Origin: CAYUUP01 sp964447925
GTDB lineage: Bacteria; Bacillota; Clostridia; Oscillospirales; Oscillospiraceae
Assembly (NCBI GenBank): GCA_964447925.1
Contig: CAYUUP010000062.1
Coordinates: 1 to 9,835, forward strand
Reading direction: 5' to 3'
DNA: 9,835 bases
Every line of letters begins with the position of its first letter. Position 1 is the first letter of the stretch. Below, one piece after another: positions 5,493-9,835 of this stretch. Made by a program: the position numbers and the translations under genes. The notes below the pieces were generated by a model, which did no database searches, was not told the origin of the DNA, and worked only from the letters and a program-made list of their open reading frames with translations.

Positions 5493-6725
5493 TCAAAAAC
5501 CCTCAGTCAAGAGACTCTCTAAGTGGAGGCCAGACTGGAAAGCGTCTTTCCCACTGAAGCAGAACATCAACCGATTGCTGCTGGCTCCGGCGTCAGCGGC
5601 TGCAGACAGCTGCGCATTGGTATCGCTGCCGGAAACCCACAGTCGGGCGGCGTGGGAGGAGAGGAAGGAGATGGCGTTCTGACCGTTATCCGTCTCTTCG
5701 GCGGTCAGTGTACCTGTTTCCAGCCACAGGGAGACAGTGGGCGCGATCCAGCTGCTGTCAGTATCCGGGCTATCCGTTATATCTTCATCACTGCTGCCCG
5801 TCTCACTGCTATCATGGACGGGGAGACGCTGCGGTATGGAGACCGCTGCGGTGATGGCATCTACAAAGCCGTTAATGACCTCCTGGCGGGCCTCTGTGCT
5901 GGAGAGATAGGTGCTGTTGGTGAGATTATCGCTGGCTGTGGCGGTGGTAGGGTAACAGACAGACAGCAGCAGAAGCTCATCAAAGCCCATAGCGGCCAGC
6001 TCCTGGCACAGGGCACAATAGTAATTCTCCACATCGCTTTGGCCCAAATTTGCCCAGCTGTCGCCGTTGCTGTCTATCCAAATAACACTGGAATTGCCGC
6101 CGCTCCGCTGGCGGATGGCATAACTGCGCTCCTGGGCCAACAGGTCATCCCGGGCGCACTCGATCGCGGCAGTGACGGTATAGCCCGCCTGTTGGAGCCG
6201 CGCCACCGCTTGGGCAATGGCCGTGGGGTCAGCGGCATCTTCAGCCAGATAGCTGCTGTCCATCCCTGGGGGAGAGCTGACCTGAGAGGCCCAATGCAGA
6301 ACGCCGTCGACATCTTTTAGCTTGACCACTGCTCCGGTGCCATAGACCGCTTCAATCAGGGCGGTGCCGCTGCCGGAGAGCAAATCCTCCAGCGAGAGTT
6401 CCAGCAGATAGGATCCGTCCTCATCCAAAACGGGAATATCATCTGCTTCCAAATCGCTGAGATCAATATCTTTGCCATCGTCAACGATTATATCAATACC
6501 GCTGCTGTCATCCCTGTCAGTGCTGGAGCTGTCCACCTGAACTGACCAGGGGAAGACGATCCGTGCGCCATCCTCGCCGTAGACCACAAATTGATCCAAA
6601 AGAAGAATAACGGACAGAAACAGAGCTGCCGCAACCAGCAGCAGGAGCAGAAGCCACCGGAGGGGATGACGGTTCTGTCGCCGTCTGCCCCGATATGGGG
6701 TGGGACTGTATTGTCGATTCGTCAG
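5493..6725 (-). CDS. Membrane-anchored protein resembling DUF4015 putative glycoside hydrolases
   Basis: About 410 residues if it begins at the CTG at 6725. The N-terminus has a basic stretch (RGRRRQNRHPLRW, 12-24) and one hydrophobic helix (LLLLLLVAAALFLSVILL, 25-42), so the body should face outside the membrane. An acidic Asp/Ser linker follows (about 65-96). The core resembles DUF4015, a TIM-barrel putative glycoside hydrolase family: GAVVKLKDVDGVLHW (131-145), GYTVTAAIECARDDLLA (181-197), YAIRQ, WIDSNGDSWANL and GFDELLLLSVCYP (247-259). Where family members usually have IDVKD and FDYVRFP, this protein has VKLKD and LLSVCYP, so acidic residues expected in the active site are missing. It may be inactive. 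The frame overlaps the stop of the MarR gene, suggesting coupling. No ATG, GTG or TTG start exists between the binding site and the helix; a TTG at 6599 would delete the helix. Confidence 0.7.
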   Translation of the reverse strand: MTNRQYSPTPYRGRRRQNRHPLRWLLLLLLVAAALFLSVILLLDQFVVYGEDGARIVFPWSVQVDSSSTDRDDSSGIDIIVDDGKDIDLSDLEADDIPVLDEDGSYLLELSLEDLLSGSGTALIEAVYGTGAVVKLKDVDGVLHWASQVSSPPGMDSSYLAEDAADPTAIAQAVARLQQAGYTVTAAIECARDDLLAQERSYAIRQRSGGNSSVIWIDSNGDSWANLGQSDVENYYCALCQELAAMGFDELLLLSVCYPTTATASDNLTNSTYLSSTEARQEVINGFVDAITAAVSIPQRLPVHDSSETGSSDEDITDSPDTDSSWIAPTVSLWLETGTLTAEETDNGQNAISFLSSHAARLWVSGSDTNAQLSAAADAGASSNRLMFCFSGKDAFQSGLHLESLLTEGF

Positions 6726-7201
6726 GATTCCTCCTTATCAGCGCTTGCTTCGGCGTCCCGCTTCGTCTTCAGCTTTAGTTGAGTCTCAAGCGCCTCTGCC
6801 AGCAATTCAAGGCCCTTCAGAATGGTCTGGCTTTCTTCGGGTGTCATCTGGGAATGGATGACCTCTGTCAATTCCTTGATGGCAGTACCCTTGCTGCTCT
6901 GCAGCTTCCTAAACTTGTCAGTGACACTGACATAGATGACCCGATGATCATCGCTGGAACGGTCACGCTGTACCAGATCAATGCGCTCCAGCCGGTCTAC
7001 CACGCCGGAAATTGTGCTGTTGGCGCTGCCTACGGTTTCGGCCAGCTTGCTGATGCGCATGGGCCCTTCTATGCTCAGTACAGTCAGTACCATAGCCTGA
7101 GGGTAGGTCAGGGTAGTCTTTCCAAAGCTGCCACAGAACTCCTGAGTGATCAGACGAGTAACCTTTAAGTAGGATTTGATAATATCGTTGACGGTTTCCA
7201 T
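6722..7201 (-). CDS. MarR-family transcriptional regulator
   Basis: This 159-residue winged-helix repressor has the family's usual size. The DNA-binding helices are at about 50-71 (ISKLAETVGSANSTISGVVD), and the wing carries the characteristic DRSSDDHRVIYVSVTD (80-95). N- and C-terminal helices (3-20, 105-145) should form the dimer interface. The C-terminal tail is charged (KLKTKRDAEASADKEES). MarR proteins usually repress their own promoter and adjacent genes and are released by small phenolic or other ligands, or by thiol oxidation; C23 is the only cysteine. The ATG is preceded by AAGGAGG (7217-7211). The end overlaps the start of the DUF4015-like gene, its most likely direct target. Confidence 0.93.
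   Translation of the reverse strand: METVNDIIKSYLKVTRLITQEFCGSFGKTTLTYPQAMVLTVLSIEGPMRISKLAETVGSANSTISGVVDRLERIDLVQRDRSSDDHRVIYVSVTDKFRKLQSSKGTAIKELTEVIHSQMTPEESQTILKGLELLAEALETQLKLKTKRDAEASADKEES
6729..6736 (-). promoter_or_regulatory. Ribosome binding site inside the end of the MarR gene
   Basis: On the minus strand AAGGAGGA lies in the last codons of the MarR gene, directly ahead of the DUF4015-like frame. It is four bases from CTG (6725-6723) and seven from ACG (6722-6720). It supports a start here rather than at 6599, where no binding site is seen. Confidence 0.65.
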
Positions 7202-7257
7202 AGTGGGATATCCTCCTTATGATTTCTATGACTGCGATATCTTATTATTACATATTA

Positions 7258-7287
7258 AGAATATCCTGTTTTACCGGCTTTTGTCAA
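7258..7287 (-). promoter_or_regulatory. Likely promoter of the MarR gene
   Basis: On the minus strand a perfect -35 box TTGACA (7287-7282) is followed, after 18 bases, by TATTCT (7263-7258), which matches the -10 consensus at four of six positions. It stands about 57 bases upstream of the MarR ATG, in an AT-rich gap that contrasts with the GC-rich genes around it. Confidence 0.6.
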
Positions 7288-7321
7288 TGGGAAAAAACGC
7301 AATTTACGAAATGTTCACAAT

Positions 7322-7334
7322 ATATTGACAATAT
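7322..7334. promoter_or_regulatory. AT-rich palindrome upstream of the MarR promoter
   Basis: ATATTG-A-CAATAT is a perfect 13-bp palindrome. A further CAATAT half copy lies at 7318-7323, and ATTGACAA (7324-7331) is the exact inverse of TTGTCAAT at 7281-7288 over the -35 box. A dimeric regulator such as the MarR product could bind here. The rest of the gap 7202-7342 holds no gene. Confidence 0.45.
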
Positions 7335-7342
7335 TTCCATAA

Positions 7343-7915
7343 TCACTCTGGAAGTTTTCCCAATCCGGCCCAAAGCAGCCACCCGCCCAGCAGCAGCAGG
7401 GAAAAATTGCTGCCGACCCAAGCCAGCCAGCCTCCCGCCAAAAGCAAAAGCCCAGCCAGAAGGTGCGAGACAAGACGGGCCACCCGTTCAGCCAGATCTT
7501 CCGGCCCTAAAAGCGCCAGAATGTGGAGCAGCAGCTCACCACCGTCTAGAGGCAGGATTGGCAGCAGATTAAAGCAGCCTAGCAGGGCGCAAGCCCCGGC
7601 CAATGGGGGAGGGGAGAGGGGGAGAAAAAGCAGCAGGAAATTCATCAGAGGTCCCGCCAGGGCCAGCAGCAGCTGTTTGCCATGCCCCAGGAGCTTCCGG
7701 TCGGGCATCACCAGCTCCGCCCCGACCGCCGTCAGCAGCAGCAGATCTGTATTCACCCCCATCAGCCGGGCTGCCGTTAAATGACCCAGCTCATGGAGGA
7801 TGGCAGCCAGCAAGAGCCACAGGAGGGCTTCTCCCATCCCACAGTACCATAGAAAGGAAATCCACAGCAGAAAACCGCCGGATACCCGGATCCGACCCAG
7901 CCGCAGCCACCCCAT
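7343..7915 (-). CDS. M50 intramembrane metalloprotease (site-2 protease), SpoIVFB-like
   Basis: This 190-residue integral membrane protein has a zinc motif HELGH (41-45) within the hydrophobic LLWLLLAAILHELGHLTAAR. The second conserved M50 motif, NLLPILPLDGG (116-126), supplies the third ligand D124. GPLMN (88-92) between them is also typical. Such proteases cut membrane-bound or membrane-associated substrates; SpoIVFB cuts pro-sigma-K. The preceding gene encodes a membrane-anchored M23 protein, the order of spoIVFA-spoIVFB in Bacillus. Unlike Bacillus SpoIVFB (about 288 residues) it ends soon after the last helix and has no CBS domain. The start is four bases past the previous stop, with no good ribosome binding site, so translation is probably coupled. 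Another S2P role remains possible. Confidence 0.85.
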   Translation of the reverse strand: MGWLRLGRIRVSGGFLLWISFLWYCGMGEALLWLLLAAILHELGHLTAARLMGVNTDLLLLTAVGAELVMPDRKLLGHGKQLLLALAGPLMNFLLLFLPLSPPPLAGACALLGCFNLLPILPLDGGELLLHILALLGPEDLAERVARLVSHLLAGLLLLAGGWLAWVGSNFSLLLLGGWLLWAGLGKLPE

Positions 7916-7919
7916 GGGT

Positions 7920-8843
7920 TCAGGTCAGGAGGACAAGGGCAGACAGTGGGTCGGTGGTTTTCCCGTCCACCCGCAGTTCAAAGTGGAGATGGGGGCCGGT
8001 TGCATTGCCGGTATCCCCCACGGTGGCAACGGCCTGTCCTCCTGACAAGGAGGTTCCTGCCGTGACACGGAGGATGGAGCAGTGGGCATATCGGGTCGTA
8101 ATGCCTCCTCCGTGGTCAATCTCCAAATAAGCGCCATAGTCTGCGCTGTAGGCTGCGGCTGTCACCGTTCCATCGGCAAAGGCGTAAATTATAGTCTCTT
8201 CATCGGCGGCAATATCCAGCCCGCTGTGCCAGCCTTCGTGGCCGGAGAGGGTTCGGCTGCCATAGGCGGAGGTGATGGTTCCAGAGGACAGAGGGCGAGT
8301 TACATGGGACAGCCTCGCAAAAATCAGCGGTGCGCAGGGGAGAGGGGAGAGGAACGCAGCCTGGCCGACCGCAGCAATGGGAGTACCCTCCGGCAGCGCG
8401 GCAGGCAATGCGTCTGCCTTGTCCTCTGTCACGGTTCCTGATCCGGCTTTCCTGTCAGAATCCGATGCGACCTCCGTCTCAGACGTTTCACCGGTATCAT
8501 TTCCCACAGATTCCTCCTGCTCCCCGTCTGAGGGGGCAAAGACTTCTATACACCAGTCGCCCACCGCTGCCAGCGCGGATCGCCCCTCTTGAAGTCCCTG
8601 ATTTAGGGTGTCCCAGGCATCCTGAAGTGTGGTAGTCTGGCCCAACAGGGCCTGCAGAGAACTCCGCAGGCTTTCCCATCGGGCGGGGAATAGCCCCCGA
8701 CCGGCGAATACGACCAGACACAGAAGCAGCGATGCCCCCAGCCGCAAGAACCGATGGTTGTTTCGGCGGTTGTCCTGTCTCCGGCTGCCTGGGGGAACCT
8801 TTCCGTTCTGCGAGTGTGTAACCCAATTCATCTTTACAGCCAT
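7920..8843 (-). CDS. Membrane-anchored M23 (LytM) peptidase-domain protein, SpoIVFA-like
   Basis: This protein has 307 residues from the ATG at 8843. A basic N-terminal segment (SRRQDNRRNNHRFLR, 20-34) precedes one membrane helix (LGASLLLCLVVFAG, 35-48). A variable linker follows, including an acidic stretch (about 106-145, DGEQEESVGNDTGETSETE). The LytM domain occupies about 182-300. All usual zinc and catalytic residues are present: H206 and D210 in HSGLD, H254 in RYAHCS, and H285 and H287 in GPHLHFEL. It could therefore be an active cell-wall endopeptidase. Its pairing with the downstream M50 gene points to a SpoIVFA-like role in holding or activating that protease. GGGGG (8856-8852) is well spaced for the ATG at 8843; an ATG at 8849 is too close to it. 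Confidence 0.88.
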   Translation of the reverse strand: MAVKMNWVTHSQNGKVPPGSRRQDNRRNNHRFLRLGASLLLCLVVFAGRGLFPARWESLRSSLQALLGQTTTLQDAWDTLNQGLQEGRSALAAVGDWCIEVFAPSDGEQEESVGNDTGETSETEVASDSDRKAGSGTVTEDKADALPAALPEGTPIAAVGQAAFLSPLPCAPLIFARLSHVTRPLSSGTITSAYGSRTLSGHEGWHSGLDIAADEETIIYAFADGTVTAAAYSADYGAYLEIDHGGGITTRYAHCSILRVTAGTSLSGGQAVATVGDTGNATGPHLHFELRVDGKTTDPLSALVLLT

Positions 8844-9052
8844 ACGCATGCCCCCTTTGCCCTACATTTATGAAGTGAGCGGTAAAAAAAGACCTCCCCC
8901 GTTTTGAATACCGATTGGAATCCATGAGGGAGAGGCATAAAAAAGAGCAGGCTTGACGGGGCAGTTTATTCAGGGCCCGCTGGTAAGCATAATAAATCTG
9001 AGTGCTGAAGCGGAAAAGCACCGCTGTGTGCCAGGAGAAACAGGGGGCAATA
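8844..9052. other. Intergenic region between Nudix and M23 genes
   Basis: I see no convincing gene here. Two small, mutually exclusive hairpins overlap: GTGCT/AGCAC (9002-9006 with 9017-9021) and AGCGG/CCGCT (9009-9013 with 9020-9024). Neither has a clear T-run next to it. T-runs on the minus strand occur near 8939-8944 and 8883-8889, without strong stems. A minus-strand frame continues through here from 9021 into the M23 gene, but its downstream part is only a shadow of that gene. Confidence 0.5.
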
Positions 9053-9604
9053 TTACAGCTTGCCAGCTCGCACTAGGGCGGCGGTCTTAAGCACACCCAC
9101 CTGGGTTTTTCCATCGGGGATCCTGCCCTCCATGACCATCTGCTCCGCTTCGTCCAAGGGGATAGCTTCCACATCCAGAAGTTCGCCGTCATCCAGATGC
9201 TGTTCACCATATTCAGAGATACGGCAGGCCCATAGATACAGGATCTCCGAGCAGTAGCCCGGCGTAGCGAACATTTTTCCCAGGGAGACATAGCACTCCG
9301 ATGTAGTGCCAGTCTCCTCCAGCTGCTCTCGGCGCATGGCCTCAAAGGGATCCTCCCCCGGCTCCAGCTTGCCTGCAGGCAGTTCCAGGGTGTGTTCTCC
9401 CACAGCATAGCGGTATTGCCTGACAAAAAGCAGCCTGTTGTCAGCCGTCAAAGCGGCTACTGTCACGCCGCCAGGGTGCTGCACCACCTCCCTAGTGCGG
9501 GGTTTGCCATCGGACAGCGTGACCCTGTCCAGACGAAGGGTCACGATCTTGCCCTCATAGAGAGTCTCGCCGGAGAGTCGGCGCTCGGTGAAATCAGATG
9601 CCAT
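9053..9604 (-). CDS. nudF: ADP-ribose pyrophosphatase, Nudix hydrolase family
   Basis: This 183-residue cytoplasmic enzyme should split ADP-ribose into AMP and ribose 5-phosphate. The Nudix box is complete from G78 to T100 (GKLEPGEDPFEAMRREQLEE and onward), with E84, R92, E93, E96 and E97 in place; the usual hydrophobic residue after RE is Q94, a small deviation. The ADPRase subgroup is indicated by the N-terminal half (LYEGKIVTLRLDRVTL, REVVQHPGGVTVAAL, FVRQYRYAVGEHTLELPAGKLE) and by the proline after the box in FATPGYCSE (112-120). Length and layout match Bacillus NudF. The start has AAAGGA upstream. The gene follows the RluA-family gene by 45 bases with no visible promoter, so the two may share a transcript. 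Confidence 0.93.
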   Translation of the reverse strand: MASDFTERRLSGETLYEGKIVTLRLDRVTLSDGKPRTREVVQHPGGVTVAALTADNRLLFVRQYRYAVGEHTLELPAGKLEPGEDPFEAMRREQLEETGTTSECYVSLGKMFATPGYCSEILYLWACRISEYGEQHLDDGELLDVEAIPLDEAEQMVMEGRIPDGKTQVGVLKTAALVRAGKL

Positions 9605-9649
9605 AGGTGAGTTCCTTTCTTAAATCATACAATTACGAACGATGCCTGG

Positions 9650-9835
9650 TCAGATTTGCCTCAGCTGTTCCAAAACGGCGGTGAAATATGCCGGCAGTTG
9701 GCACGTTATCTCCATCCGCTCACCGGTGCGGGGGTGGGTAAAGGCCAGCCTCCGGGCGTGGAGGCACTGGCCCGCCAGCAAAAAGCCGGCGCGGACGCCG
9801 CCATAGACCGGGTCACCCAGAATGGGGTGGCCCAG
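9650..9835 (-). CDS. RluA-family pseudouridine synthase, C-terminal end (partial)
   Basis: The window holds only the last 61 residues; the 5' part lies beyond base 9835. The visible sequence reads LGHPILGDPVYGG, then GQCLHARRLAFTHPRTGE, then a short end LEQLRQI. The pattern GHP-x2-GDP-x-YG followed by CLHA-x-x-L-x-F-x-HP is typical of the C-terminal end of RluA/RluD-type enzymes, which convert specific uridines in rRNA or tRNA to pseudouridine. The catalytic aspartate region is outside the window, so activity and the exact RNA target cannot be judged. Confidence 0.88.
   Translation of the reverse strand: MGHPILGDPVYGGVRAGFLLAGQCLHARRLAFTHPRTGERMEITCQLPAYFTAVLEQLRQI

Noticed and set aside
5523..6320. 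Long plus-strand open frame (265 codons) opposite the DUF4015-like gene
   Set aside because: No ribosome binding site or family motif was seen, and the opposite strand encodes an anchor, linker and fold motifs in a consistent frame.
5493..6599. TTG at 6599 as start of the DUF4015-like gene
   Set aside because: It has no ribosome binding site and would remove a well-formed basic segment and membrane helix that are in frame upstream.
8989..9017. Sigma-A promoter for the M23 gene (TATTAT at 8994-8989, minus strand)
   Set aside because: The paired -35 (TTTTCC) is poor and the site is far from the start; a sporulation-type promoter was also sought but no convincing -35/-10 pair was found.
8497..9021. 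Minus-strand open frame starting in the Nudix-M23 gap
   Set aside because: Most of it overlaps the M23 gene in another frame; the gap part has no supported start or known motif.

Overview
The window looks like a chromosomal segment of a GC-rich, probably anaerobic gut member of the Firmicutes, most likely Clostridia of the Oscillospiraceae type. This is inferred from purine-rich ribosome binding sites before nearly every gene, consensus sigma-A promoters, and a protein set familiar from that group (solo LUD protein, UPF0213-type GIY-YIG protein, degenerate transglutaminase lipoprotein, paired M23 and M50 proteins resembling SpoIVFA/SpoIVFB). No insertion sequence, CRISPR array, rRNA, tRNA or phage gene was found.

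Layout. The first 214 bases hold no gene I can support. A textbook sigma-A promoter (215-243) then opens a tightly packed plus-strand run: enoyl-CoA hydratase/crotonase (305-1102), an eight-helix membrane protein (1111-1935), a GIY-YIG protein (1945-2202), a GNAT-like acetyltransferase (2196-2771), a small acidic protein of unknown function (2792-3214), a LUD-domain protein (3211-3813) and a lipoprotein with a transglutaminase-like domain whose catalytic Cys is Ser (3865-5010). An AT-rich gap with its own promoter precedes an 80-residue XRE regulator (5170-5412). A strong hairpin terminator (5439-5474) marks the convergence point.

From there to the end all genes are on the minus strand. In transcription order (right to left) they are: the 3' end of an RluA-family pseudouridine synthase (9650-9835), a Nudix ADP-ribose pyrophosphatase (9053-9604), a membrane-anchored M23/LytM protein (7920-8843), an M50 intramembrane metalloprotease (7343-7915), a MarR regulator with its own promoter (6722-7201), and a membrane-anchored protein resembling the DUF4015 putative glycoside hydrolases (5493 to about 6725).

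Working together. The M23/M50 pair has the order and chemistry of the sporulation checkpoint pair SpoIVFA/SpoIVFB, but the M50 protein is short and lacks a CBS domain. The MarR gene and the DUF4015-like gene overlap and look translationally coupled, so the regulator and this surface protein form a small unit. The plus-strand run mixes unrelated household functions and is probably one transcript. The most unusual points are the Cys-to-Ser transglutaminase lipoprotein, the degenerate DUF4015-like protein whose real N-terminus (basic segment plus membrane anchor) begins at a non-standard start codon, and palindromes near three promoters. I see no clear multi-gene system that is wholly new.
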